DNA of 64,000 nt from Lentisphaerota bacterium (GTDB lineage Bacteria > Verrucomicrobiota > Lentisphaeria > Victivallales > Victivallaceae), in contig SUWK01000001.1 of the NCBI GenBank assembly GCA_015061525.1, positions 62,001 through 126,000 of the forward strand, read 5' to 3'. Within the stretch, counting starts at the first letter, position 1, and the number at the start of each line of letters is the position of its first letter. Below the pieces are notes generated by a model. It worked only from the letters and a program-made list of their open reading frames with translations, made no database searches and was not told the origin of the DNA. Below, in pieces: positions 17,570 through 25,424 of the stretch. Made by a program: the position numbers and the translations under genes.

Positions 17570-18215
17570 GGAGAAAGTCTGGTGCCGGGATTTGCCGCTG
17601 TCTGCCTCGCGGGTGACAGCGGTTTTCATATCTTTTTTTATTCTCCCGTCATTACTTGAAAAATTATCTCTATCTCCGGGATGGTGCGTTTTACTACCGG
17701 TACTGCTGGCATTGCCCTGGTGTATCGGTAGTGCCGGACAACTGGGTATCGCAAAAACGGGAATAAAAGATTTACGGCTGATTTTGGCAAGTTACCTCTC
17801 TATCGTTGCGCTGACTGTGATCGTGTCGCCGCTTTGGAAACTGCTGTTGGATTTTCTGGGGGCTGAACATGTTGAACAGCAGGCATTGGTGTCAATGATT
17901 GCCAGTTCCGGAACATCTGACCGGATCATGATATATATCGGCAGTTGCCTTATCACACCTGTTGTGGAAGAAGTTGTCTTCCGCCGCATCATTTACGGTT
18001 GGATAGTGGATACGATGCCAATGCGGAGCGCAGTACTTTTGACCTCTCTGGTCTTTGCATTACTGCATTTCTTCATTTATGGGATCCCGGGGGTGTTTAT
18101 TATCGGAGTTGTATTACAGCTGGTATACCTGTTTTCAAAAAATCTGCTGATACCGATAATAACTCATGCATTGTTGAATTCAGTCGTATTGTTAATCACG
18201 ATCTTTTCCAACTGA
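17559..18215 (+). CDS. CPBP-family intramembrane metalloprotease
   Basis: Polytopic membrane protein of about 218 aa with five or more hydrophobic segments. The CAAX-protease/bacteriocin-processing (CPBP, Abi) motifs are present: VVEEVVFRR (EEXXXR) followed by FALLHFFIYG and HALLNSVV. I propose TTG 17559, which has GGGAG 7 nt upstream; an ATG at 17535 in the same frame is the alternative. The substrate is unknown. Its coupling to tsaE is probably only translational economy. Confidence 0.82.
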   Translation: MIFEEKVWCRDLPLSASRVTAVFISFFILPSLLEKLSLSPGWCVLLPVLLALPWCIGSAGQLGIAKTGIKDLRLILASYLSIVALTVIVSPLWKLLLDFLGAEHVEQQALVSMIASSGTSDRIMIYIGSCLITPVVEEVVFRRIIYGWIVDTMPMRSAVLLTSLVFALLHFFIYGIPGVFIIGVVLQLVYLFSKNLLIPIITHALLNSVVLLITIFSN

Positions 18216-18226
18216 TTTTCAGATTC

Positions 18227-18255
18227 AAAAAAAATGCCCTGCTCGGCAGCAGGGC
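18227..18255 (-). terminator. Intrinsic terminator of the HAD phosphatase transcript
   Basis: Perfect stem GCCCTGCT / AGCAGGGC with loop CGGC at 18236-18255. On the minus strand it is followed by a run of eight T, so it ends the leftward HAD-SIMPL-fabD transcript. Confidence 0.85.
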
Positions 18256-18262
18256 AGGGGGA

Positions 18263-18904
18263 TCATTTCAACAGCTCGGAGGGATGATCGATCAGATGAT
18301 CCGGTTGATGCTCCATGAGAATATCTTTTTTGCCATATCCCCAAGTGACACCGCAGGCGGCTGTATGATTGTTTTTTCCGGCAATGATATCCAATTCAGT
18401 GTCTCCGATCATTACCGCATTTTCCGGTTCAACTCCGGAAATACGCAGAGCTAATGCCAGCATCTGTGATTTGTTGAGTGGAAGGTCAGAAATTATATCC
18501 GGGGCAAACATTCCGTGACAGAGTTCTGTCAAACCGAATTGAACAACCAGTTTTTTCAATGGTTTCAAGCGTTTGTTGGTTACAATGTATATTTTTCTGT
18601 GATCGTTACGTAACTGTTTTAACGTATCAAGTATTCCGGGGTAGGGTGCCGCACTGTAGGTTGTTGCCTCGTCATAAAATGATTTATATGTTTCCAGCAG
18701 CATATTCTGTTCCGGTTGCGGCATTTGAGGGTACAGCATGGCACAGGTTTCCTGAATAGATGGCCCAACCCGAAAAATACTGTCAAAGCCGGCTTCCGGC
18801 AAGCCGAGTTTTGCTATTGCCGAAAGCCAGGAGTTTCGGATATCCGGTTCGGTATCACCGATAGTACCGTCAAAATCCCAAAAATACGCTTGAAAACGTT
18901 TCAT
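18263..18904 (-). CDS. HAD-superfamily hydrolase, phosphoglycolate phosphatase-like
   Basis: 213-aa HAD enzyme of subfamily IA. Motif I is YFWDFDGTIGDTEPD (nucleophile Asp and acid/base Asp), motif II is VTNKR, motif III Lys is in PLNKSQM, and motif IV is MIGDTELDI. The helical cap lies between motifs I and II. Closest in style to Gph/PgmB-like phosphatases; the substrate cannot be assigned. The start overlaps the stop of the SIMPL gene by 4 nt. Two KOPS-type octamers lie near its 3' end and middle (18252, 18639). Confidence 0.85.
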   Translation of the reverse strand: MKRFQAYFWDFDGTIGDTEPDIRNSWLSAIAKLGLPEAGFDSIFRVGPSIQETCAMLYPQMPQPEQNMLLETYKSFYDEATTYSAAPYPGILDTLKQLRNDHRKIYIVTNKRLKPLKKLVVQFGLTELCHGMFAPDIISDLPLNKSQMLALALRISGVEPENAVMIGDTELDIIAGKNNHTAACGVTWGYGKKDILMEHQPDHLIDHPSELLK

Positions 18905-19689
18905 CTTTTCAATGAATATTCCAAAGTTACCACCAAACGCATAACTTTATTGATGGATGAGGTGTCATACATTCCATAATCGCTGGTATCATTGGAGGCT
19001 GTCCTGGTAATCTGGATGACCCCCTGACGGGCGACAAGCAGCGGACCGAGTTCAGCCCCGGATTTGACGGCCAGAGTATTGGCCCGCTGATATGCCGAAG
19101 CAGTGGCAGAATCAATAAGCTGCATTTTGTACTGTTCCGGATCAGATATGAAGTACTGTGGTTTAGAGATGGAAATTTCCACGCCGGCAGCGATCAAATC
19201 GTAAAGCTCTACCGATGCTTTTGCCAATGCCTTCACATCAGATGTAACGATCCGGCATCCGCGTCTGAAGCGGTAGTGTTGGAACTCCTGCCGGGTAACC
19301 GTCTTTTTTTCCTTCGTCTCTTCAATGTTTTTGTAAACCGGGAAATAGGTTATCTGCACATCTTCCACTTTACTTTCATCAATACCGATGGCTGTCAGTT
19401 TTTTCAAGAACAGCTTATTCTGTTCATTGATTTGCGCATAACCAGCGGGAATTTCTTTGGCATTACAGAATATTTCAACTTCCATCGCTCCGAGATCTGA
19501 AACGATCTGCTTTTCTGCAACACCTTTTACTGTGATGGTCTTTTCGGTTGCCATTGTACTTACAGTTTTGGTTTTAAGACTGACCGAAGAACGGCTGAGC
19601 ATTGCAGATGAACCGATGATTCCACCGGCGATGACGATTGAACCACCGGCGACAATAAGGGAAAGTTTTTTAAAATTGAAGTCTGCCAT
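18901..19689 (-). CDS. SIMPL domain (DUF541) exported protein
   Basis: 262 aa with an N-terminal membrane anchor or signal (LSLIVAGGSIVIAGGIIGSSAM). The SIMPL domain follows: KTITVKGVAEKQIVSDLG, AQINEQNKLFLKKLTAIGID and a C-terminal SATASAYQRANTLAVKSGAELG segment are typical. SIMPL proteins are periplasmic or surface-associated with poorly defined roles (stress, BP26-like). ATG 19689 has AGGAGA upstream and lies 4 nt downstream of the fabD stop. Confidence 0.82.
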   Translation of the reverse strand: MADFNFKKLSLIVAGGSIVIAGGIIGSSAMLSRSSVSLKTKTVSTMATEKTITVKGVAEKQIVSDLGAMEVEIFCNAKEIPAGYAQINEQNKLFLKKLTAIGIDESKVEDVQITYFPVYKNIEETKEKKTVTRQEFQHYRFRRGCRIVTSDVKALAKASVELYDLIAAGVEISISKPQYFISDPEQYKMQLIDSATASAYQRANTLAVKSGAELGPLLVARQGVIQITRTASNDTSDYGMYDTSSINKVMRLVVTLEYSLKR

Positions 19690-19693
19690 ATCA

Positions 19694-20611
19694 TTATTCT
19701 CCTTCTGAAAAGTTGCTGATTGTCTCAAAAGTACCGATATTAACCGTTTTTATATCGGGCAGGGTACGTGAGCAGAGTTTGGTAAGAACGTTACCAGGGC
19801 CAAATTCAATCATGGTATCTGCACCGAGAGCGGCCATGGCACGCACACATTCTTCCCAACGAACGGAACCAGCCACCTGCGAGGCAAGATTGGCACGCAG
19901 ATCCGCAATATTTTCAGCAGGAGCTGCAGTAAAATTGTGATATACCGGACATGAGGGCAGGGTAAATGCGGTATTATCCAAAATCGGGCGCAAAGCGTCT
20001 CCGGCAGAAGCCATCAAGCGGGAGTGGAAAGCTCCGGCAACGTTGAGGACGATCACCTTCCGGATACCGGCGGCTTTAAGTGCGTCTACAGCCTGTGCAA
20101 GCAAATCTTTTTTTCCTGAAATAACGATCTGTCCGGGACTGTTGAAATTGGCAACATCCACGCCGCATTCTGCGCAAACGTTTTTAATGACCTCAGGATC
20201 TCCGTTGATGACTGATGCCATGGAGCCATCTGTGGCTTTGCACGCGGCATCCATTAATTCAGCGCGCTTGGCAAGCAAAGACAGCCCCGTGGTAAAATCG
20301 AATGCTCCAGCGGCATAGAGAGCGCCATATTCACCGAGACTCAATCCGGCACAGGCGAGGGGAGAAATATCAAACTTTTCCCGGAATGCCTCCAATGCGG
20401 CACAGCTCATCGTGTAGATTGCCGGCTGACAATAGACCGTCTGGGTAAGTTTTTCGTCAGGACCATTAAAGATAATATCACTCAAACTGTAACCGAGAAC
20501 CTGATCGGCAGAATCAAAGATTTTCTTTGCTGCACCTGAATTTTCTGCCAAATCTTTTCCCATTCCGGCAAATTGGGCTCCTTGCCCGGAAAACACAAAA
20601 AATGCTTTCAT
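19694..20611 (-). CDS. fabD: Malonyl-CoA:ACP transacylase
   Basis: Transfers malonyl from CoA to acyl carrier protein to start fatty-acid elongation. The FSGQGAQFAGMGKDL start, the nucleophile motif GLSLGEYGAL (Ser near residue 90), the Arg in AKRAELM and the His in GAFHSRLM are all present. The usual GHS is GLS here, which also occurs in many FabD proteins. 305 aa. AGGAGA precedes ATG. No other fab genes are adjacent; the gene is first in a transcript with the SIMPL and HAD genes. It faces the dif gap. Confidence 0.93.
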   Translation of the reverse strand: MKAFFVFSGQGAQFAGMGKDLAENSGAAKKIFDSADQVLGYSLSDIIFNGPDEKLTQTVYCQPAIYTMSCAALEAFREKFDISPLACAGLSLGEYGALYAAGAFDFTTGLSLLAKRAELMDAACKATDGSMASVINGDPEVIKNVCAECGVDVANFNSPGQIVISGKKDLLAQAVDALKAAGIRKVIVLNVAGAFHSRLMASAGDALRPILDNTAFTLPSCPVYHNFTAAPAENIADLRANLASQVAGSVRWEECVRAMAALGADTMIEFGPGNVLTKLCSRTLPDIKTVNIGTFETISNFSEGE

Positions 20612-20854
20612 TTATCATTCTCCTGTATATATATTTATTGAACATGAAAACGCAACACTTGAATGCTATAAAATATATACCGGATAAAACAAAAAACAAC
20701 CCCGGAATCAAAGTTTTTTGAAAAATGTTTCCGATATTGATCGAATTTTATTTGCAATTGTTATCAAGTTATTTACAATCAGTTTTAATAAAAACACAAC
20801 TGATTTATTTGCAATTGATTACAAAGTTTATTGGGTTCTTTGCAAGACAATTCA

Positions 20855-20882
20855 ACTTAACATAACGTACATTATGCGACGT
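20855..20882 (-). other. dif: dif site (XerC/XerD chromosome dimer resolution site)
   Basis: Read on the minus strand the 28-mer is ACGTCGCATAA-TGTACG-TTATGTTAAGT, i.e. an 11-bp XerC arm, 6-bp centre and 11-bp XerD arm. From memory the E. coli site is GGTGCGCATAA-TGTATA-TTATGTTAAAT, so the two differ only at the XerC arm's outer bases, two central bases and one XerD-arm base. It lies exactly where the GGGNAGGG octamers change strand. Confidence 0.92.
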
Positions 20883-20938
20883 TTACAAAATGGTCAGAAA
20901 CGGGGTTTGCAATACCTGTGATGAATGGATAATAAAAA

Positions 20939-20970
20939 AACGCACGGAATATTATTGGTTCCCATGCGTT
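20939..20970 (-). terminator. Intrinsic terminator downstream of the epimerase gene
   Basis: AACGCA / TGCGTT arms with an inner GGAA / TTCC stem; on the minus strand the stem is followed by seven T. It lies 128 nt after the epimerase stop and between that gene and dif. Confidence 0.7.
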
Positions 20971-21097
20971 AAAAATTTTCAGAAATGTTACTGCGCACTC
21001 TTCAGCCAATCATTCTCTTTCATCGCTCATGACAGTTGGAGTGATTGCGGACAACATGGAGCTGCGCCGTAACAATCATTCAATAAAAATAATTTTT

Positions 21098-22030
21098 TTA
21101 CAATCTGCCGGATTCTTCACACCAACGCAGAGCTGCAATCAATCCTTCCTGAGCTGTTTTTGTCGGAGCGTATCCCAGAATCTTTTCGGCTTTGGATATA
21201 TCCAGATTCATGTGACAAAGCAGAAAATCCATTCCATGACGGATCTTTACATCCGGGTAAGTTTCCACCAGTTTATCCAGAGGAACTTTGATTATCTCTG
21301 AACTGCTGTTGAAATAATCCATTGCTGTTTGCAGATATGTTCCAAGTGTGATTGCCCGTTTGCAGGAGATAATGAAAATTTCACCACGAACTTTTTCCGG
21401 GTGATCCAGCGCGAGAACGAATGCCGATGCCAGATCCCAGTTGTATCCGGACTGCAGCATGATATCTTCACATTGCGTGATATAAACCGGTTCTCCGGCT
21501 TTAAGCTTACGGAAAAATTCAATATTTCTGCCGCCCCATAATTCCAGAGGCACCCTGCCCTCGCCGATAATATTGGTCGGCCGGAAAATAGTTACGGGAA
21601 ATTTGCCGGCGGCACAGCGCTCCAGAGCGTATTTGTCACGAACGCACTGATTGTAGAAGTTGAACGGCGTTTCTTCCTGCCACGGATGTTTCTCATCAGC
21701 CGGGAAATACTGCAAAGGTACAAACGTTCCGGTGGAACCGCAGAAAAACACATTTTCTACTTCAGGAAAATACTTTTCGTACAGATCAACATTTTCGATT
21801 TTAGGAACAGAATCTATTATGACATCAAATTTATATTCTGCTGCCAACTCTGCTAAAAATTTCTCATCAAATTTATCTCCGGTAATAAATTTGATACCTT
21901 GCTGATCCCATTCAAAATTCCGGTTTCCCCGGGTGATTCCGACTACCTCATGTCCGGATTTTGCCGCCAGAAATGCGATTCTGCCGCCGATTTCGCCGGT
22001 AGCGCCAAAAACTGCAACTTTTCGTTTCAT
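21098..22030 (-). CDS. NAD(P)-dependent epimerase/dehydratase (SDR family)
   Basis: 310-aa extended short-chain dehydrogenase-like protein. The N-terminal dinucleotide motif is VAVFGATGEIGGRIA (GXXGXXG), and FCGSTGTFVPLQYFP occupies the Ser region. A canonical YXXXK is not clear: the segment reads YNQCVRDKYALE, so catalysis may differ from standard epimerases. The C-terminal part has LGYAPTKTAQEGLIAALRW, typical of NAD-dependent sugar epimerases. Substrate unknown. It is divergent from the phosphoesterase. Confidence 0.8.
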   Translation of the reverse strand: MKRKVAVFGATGEIGGRIAFLAAKSGHEVVGITRGNRNFEWDQQGIKFITGDKFDEKFLAELAAEYKFDVIIDSVPKIENVDLYEKYFPEVENVFFCGSTGTFVPLQYFPADEKHPWQEETPFNFYNQCVRDKYALERCAAGKFPVTIFRPTNIIGEGRVPLELWGGRNIEFFRKLKAGEPVYITQCEDIMLQSGYNWDLASAFVLALDHPEKVRGEIFIISCKRAITLGTYLQTAMDYFNSSSEIIKVPLDKLVETYPDVKIRHGMDFLLCHMNLDISKAEKILGYAPTKTAQEGLIAALRWCEESGRL

Positions 22031-22172
22031 TTTTCATTCATCCTTTTTTGTGCTTTTTGCATGCTGAAAACTAACTATACACTCCCTTGCACTTAAAAGC
22101 AAATCATAATAGCAAATTATAGACTTTTTTGCATAAACAACGTATATATTTGCATATTTATTACAGGCATTA

Positions 22173-22200
22173 TTGTAATTGCTTTTGCAAGTGCTATATT
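22173..22200 (+). promoter_or_regulatory. Promoter of the metallophosphoesterase gene
   Basis: TTGTAA (22173-22178), 16-bp spacer, TATATT (22195-22200), then AAAAGGAG 8 nt before ATG 22241. Confidence 0.65.
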
Positions 22201-22240
22201 AATTAAAAGTAAAGAATATAATTCAAAAGGAGTGCTTATA

Positions 22241-23170
22241 ATGAGTCAGGTAAAATTTCTGGTATTCGCTGATCTTCATCACTATCCCGGAGTATTTTAT
22301 ACCGATGCGCGCAACAAACTTGCCGCCATAATGAAAAGAGCAGTTGATGAAAAAGTTGATTTTGCAGTCAGTCTGGGGGACTTTAATCACTGTATCGGCA
22401 AATTCACAGAAATTCTGGACGAAATGAATAATTATCCGGTAAAACTTTACCATGTTATGGGCAATCATGATACCGATGGAGCCGCATTGGAAGATGTCCT
22501 TGAAGCATACCATATGCCCCATGAATATTATTTCTTTGATGTCAATGGATTCCGTTTTATTGTCCTTGATACCAATTACTATGGTTTCAAAGGCGGAGAG
22601 GTTCATTTCCAATATCGCAATTACTTTGATTTTCCCCATACCCGGGAAACCATGCCGCAAGAGCAAATTAAGTTTTTGGAAAATGCGATTGACACTGCTC
22701 CCGGACAATGCATCTTATTCAGCCACGCTTCTTTGGAGCGGCATAAACTTGGCGGCAGCGGCGTTGCCAACCAGCCGCAAATAAGGGAAATCATCCGCAA
22801 TGCCAATGCCACTGGCAGAAAAGTGATTCTTTCCTGTAACGGTCATCATCATCGCGATAATATCCGTATTTTGGACAACGTTGCTTATTTTGATGTCAAT
22901 TCAGCCAGTTTCGACTGGCTCAGCCATCCGCACACCTTTTTTCCGGAAGAGTTGTGTAAAGCCTATGATCTGGCAGACCATCAAGCGATTTTTGAGGCTC
23001 CGCTCAGTGCCGTTGTTACGTTGAATGATGATGGTACAATCAAAATCGATGGCAGCACTTCAACGTTCTTCCATGGAGTCACAAGGGAAATGACTCCCAA
23101 TCCACCGTGTGATGGTGCGGGACGTCCCTGCGTTGCAGAAATCCAATCGGCATGTTTTCGATTAATGTAA
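22241..23170 (+). CDS. Calcineurin-like metallophosphoesterase
   Basis: 309 aa, apparently cytoplasmic (no signal peptide). The metal-binding motifs appear in order: FADLHHYPG (a D-X-H variant), SLGDFNH (GD), MGNHDTDG (GNHD), LFSHASLERH and CNGHHHRD (GHXH type). The fold is the calcineurin-like phosphoesterase superfamily; the substrate could be a nucleotide or a phosphodiester. ATG 22241 is chosen because of the strong AGGAG. It is the only + strand gene between dif and 43.6 kb. Confidence 0.86.
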   Translation: MSQVKFLVFADLHHYPGVFYTDARNKLAAIMKRAVDEKVDFAVSLGDFNHCIGKFTEILDEMNNYPVKLYHVMGNHDTDGAALEDVLEAYHMPHEYYFFDVNGFRFIVLDTNYYGFKGGEVHFQYRNYFDFPHTRETMPQEQIKFLENAIDTAPGQCILFSHASLERHKLGGSGVANQPQIREIIRNANATGRKVILSCNGHHHRDNIRILDNVAYFDVNSASFDWLSHPHTFFPEELCKAYDLADHQAIFEAPLSAVVTLNDDGTIKIDGSTSTFFHGVTREMTPNPPCDGAGRPCVAEIQSACFRLM

Positions 23171-23177
23171 GTATGCA

Positions 23178-23324
23178 ATGCCGTTTCTCAATTTGACGCT
23201 TGTTTTGAAAGATGCAATTCACCTGCTTGCTATTTACGGATTTTTGATGGCATTGTACATCGTTATCCGCTCGTGGCAAAAGGCAGATCGAAAAGAACCC
23301 CGTTTCATCATAAGCCGGTTGTGA
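23178..23324 (+). CDS. Possible 48-aa single-span membrane protein
   Basis: Short frame downstream of the phosphoesterase: a hydrophobic run (IHLLAIYGFLMALYIVI) followed by a basic tail (RSWQKADRKEPR). This topology (one helix, positive-inside C-terminus) is that of many small membrane proteins. The ribosome-binding site is weak. It ends TGATG, overlapping the start of the next small frame. No homolog recognised; it may be spurious. Confidence 0.35.
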   Translation: MPFLNLTLVLKDAIHLLAIYGFLMALYIVIRSWQKADRKEPRFIISRL

Positions 23325-23401
23325 TGGAGTTCGAAAACAACTCTTTGCGTCCATCCCCTGCCCCAATTGCAGAAACGCAATTGTCTGATGAAAATTTTTG
23401 A
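23324..23401 (+). CDS. Possible 25-aa peptide coupled to the small membrane ORF
   Basis: Starts in a TGATG overlap with the 48-aa frame and ends 14 nt before the convergent dnaX stop. The sequence (MEFENNSLRPSPAPIAETQL...) shows no domain. It contains the KOPS-type octamer at 23356, which alone may explain conservation here. Low support as a gene. Confidence 0.2.
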   Translation: MEFENNSLRPSPAPIAETQLSDENF

Positions 23402-23414
23402 TTTGAAATGCGAT

Positions 23415-25424
23415 TCAACGGTGGATATCGATTACTGTACCGCTGAAAAGATCCAACGTTTCTTCCACAACCGGATTGTCTTTTGCCACATTGATCAAAT
23501 CCTGGGGCGAGTCATTCGCAATACTGCGCTGCAGTTTGTCCGGAACGAATGAGTCTTTGGAGGTCTGCTTTTGATTGTTTGACAAAAGATCAAAAATCTC
23601 GCATTCCCCTTTTGAGAAATTTCTGACATCAACATCAAATTCATCTTCAGCCAAATCACTTTCAGCAGTTAAACCGATATCATCCTCTGCCGCTGATTCT
23701 TCAACGGCATCTGTTTTTTGAATGGTTTGATCTGCTGTATCATCGATCTCATTCTTCATCTCATCTGCATGGGCTTCGGTATCCGGAACAACATCTTCAA
23801 TTGCCTCCCCTGCCCCATCACAGCTGTTGGATTCTGATTCTTCAATCGTTTTTGCAACTTCACTTTGTTCCTCAACCTGAACTGCACATACAGTTTGTTC
23901 TGCGACAATACAGCTGTCAGAATCTTCCTGCGTGCCCGGTTGCTTTTCAGGAATGTCAATATTTTTCTGTTCATTCCCTAAAATCGGTGACACATCTTCG
24001 GCAGTGCCTTCAACGACAGATTTCACTTCAACCGGAACTGATACCTGCTCTGTTTTTTCTTCAACCGCCGTTTGGATATCCGGTAGTTGCTCTGTTTTTT
24101 CTTCAACCGCCGTTTGGATATCCGGTAGTTGCTCTGTTTTTTCTTCAACCGCCGTTTGGATATCCGGTAGTTGCTCTGTTTTTCTCTCAACCGCAACCGC
24201 AGTTGGGGCAGCAGCTGCGAAAATATTTTTCTCCACAACCGGCAATTTGTCAAGAAATGTCAATTCTCCAGCGGAACGCAATTGATTCAAGCGGGCAAGA
24301 ATATCTCCGATCCTTACCGCATGAGCTTCTCTCATCGCTTTCAGCAATACTGTTTCCAAATAAACCTGCTTATTCAGTGCATCATGCAAAATTCTGCCTA
24401 CCGGAGCGACATTTTCCAATAAGACAGCAATCGTATCCCGGGGAGCAAGCTGCGCCAAAGAACGGTAATCTGCGATCGCTTCAGCCGATTCGTCAAGCAT
24501 TTCCGACGGATCTGCCAAAATAGTACACAACTGAATGGCACGCAAAGCATAAAGCAAGTCGTCGAATAGTGTTTCAAGATTTTTTCCCCGTCTGGCAAGT
24601 CTGGCAATGCGGGTGATTACTTCAGCCGGATTATTTAACAAAACCGCTTTTAAGATCATATTCAAATCGCCACGATCAGTCAAACCAAAAAGAGACAAAA
24701 CCTGTTCTTCTGTGATTTGAGAACCATCCCCTGCTGCAAAAAAAGCAATCATCTGATCCAGAAGCGACTGAGCATCGCGCATACCGCCTTCGGCGGCACG
24801 GGCAATCGCATTGATTGCTGCCGGATTGATTGCGACATGTTCCGTATCAGCAATCAGCTGCAGCCGTTCAGCAATCAGCCTGGTGGGAATCGGCATCAGA
24901 TCAAAACGTTGGCAGCGGGAGATGATCGTCGGCAGAACCTGATGCACTTCTGTTGTAGCAAAAATAAATTTCACATGCGCCGGAGGTTCTTCCACAGTTT
25001 TAAGCAACACGTTCCATGCAGCTTTGCTGAGCATGTGGACTTCGTCAATGATATAAATTTTGTGTTTACCATTTACCGGACGGGTGAGCGCATTTTCAGC
25101 AAGTTCCCGCATGTCGCCGGTAGAATTGCGGCTGGCAGCATCTATTTCAAGCACATCCAGACTTTTATCTGCCGCCAGTTCCAAACAGCTGGAACATTTA
25201 CAGCATGGTTCCCCATTTTCCGGGTGTTCACAATTCAACGCCTTGGCAAAAATACGAGCCAAAGTGGTTTTGCCGATTCCGCGGGGACCAACAAAAAGAT
25301 ATGCATGAGCAATTCTGCCGCTGTTGATAGCATTCCGTAATGTCCGAACAACGTGCTGCTGACCAACAACGTCGGCAAAACTTTGAGGACGCCATTTGCG
25401 GGCAATGACCTGATATTCGCTCAT
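23415..25424 (-). CDS. dnaX: DNA polymerase III subunit gamma/tau
   Basis: Clamp-loader ATPase, 669 aa. AAA+ domain with Walker A FVGPRGIGKTTLAR near residue 45, the zinc-binding cysteines CEHPENGEPCCKCSSC, IIDEVHMLSKAAWN (Walker B and the following helix) and the sensor FATTEVHQVLPTIISRCQRF. After the collar domain (to about residue 385) the chain is a long acidic linker containing three identical 14-residue repeats (EKTEQLPDIQTAVE). ATG 25424 overlaps the rph stop (ATGA) and has GGAGA upstream. Confidence 0.94.
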   Translation of the reverse strand: MSEYQVIARKWRPQSFADVVGQQHVVRTLRNAINSGRIAHAYLFVGPRGIGKTTLARIFAKALNCEHPENGEPCCKCSSCLELAADKSLDVLEIDAASRNSTGDMRELAENALTRPVNGKHKIYIIDEVHMLSKAAWNVLLKTVEEPPAHVKFIFATTEVHQVLPTIISRCQRFDLMPIPTRLIAERLQLIADTEHVAINPAAINAIARAAEGGMRDAQSLLDQMIAFFAAGDGSQITEEQVLSLFGLTDRGDLNMILKAVLLNNPAEVITRIARLARRGKNLETLFDDLLYALRAIQLCTILADPSEMLDESAEAIADYRSLAQLAPRDTIAVLLENVAPVGRILHDALNKQVYLETVLLKAMREAHAVRIGDILARLNQLRSAGELTFLDKLPVVEKNIFAAAAPTAVAVERKTEQLPDIQTAVEEKTEQLPDIQTAVEEKTEQLPDIQTAVEEKTEQVSVPVEVKSVVEGTAEDVSPILGNEQKNIDIPEKQPGTQEDSDSCIVAEQTVCAVQVEEQSEVAKTIEESESNSCDGAGEAIEDVVPDTEAHADEMKNEIDDTADQTIQKTDAVEESAAEDDIGLTAESDLAEDEFDVDVRNFSKGECEIFDLLSNNQKQTSKDSFVPDKLQRSIANDSPQDLINVAKDNPVVEETLDLFSGTVIDIHR
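24046..24184 (-). repeat. 42-bp tandem repeat inside dnaX
   Basis: Three identical 42-bp units (24046-24087, 24088-24129, 24130-24171) and a partial fourth. Each encodes 14 residues in frame in the linker of tau, so copy-number change would not break the frame. Confidence 0.95.

Larger units (their letters stand above)
2724..19962 (+). repeat. KOPS-type GGGNAGGG octamers, left replichore arm
   Basis: Ten octamers, all on the + strand, starting at 2724 (GGGAAGGG), 6289, 9116, 13379, 14513 (GGGCAGGG), 17481 (GGGTAGGG), 18252 (GGGCAGGG), 18639 (GGGTAGGG), 19757 and 19955 (GGGCAGGG). No CCCTNCCC was found left of dif by eye. Several lie in genes on the minus strand, so this is not a coding-strand effect. 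Confidence 0.85.
20612..21097. other. AT-rich gene-free gap containing dif
   Basis: About 490 bp without a credible gene, between the divergently placed ends of fabD (start side) and the epimerase (stop side). It holds the dif-like site at 20855-20882, a 14-bp direct repeat TTTATTTGCAATTG at 20747 and 20804, and a terminator for the epimerase at 20939-20970. Confidence 0.8.

Noticed and set aside
20718..20921. 67-codon plus-strand frame across the dif gap
   Set aside because: AT-rich low-complexity product that runs through dif; almost certainly non-coding.
24046..24184. CRISPR or mobile repeat in dnaX
   Set aside because: Contiguous identical 42-bp in-frame units without spacers; an intragenic tandem repeat.
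23415..25424. Programmed frameshift in dnaX at AAAAAA runs (gamma/tau)
   Set aside because: The A-runs in the repeat do not present an X XXY YYZ heptamer in the reading frame.
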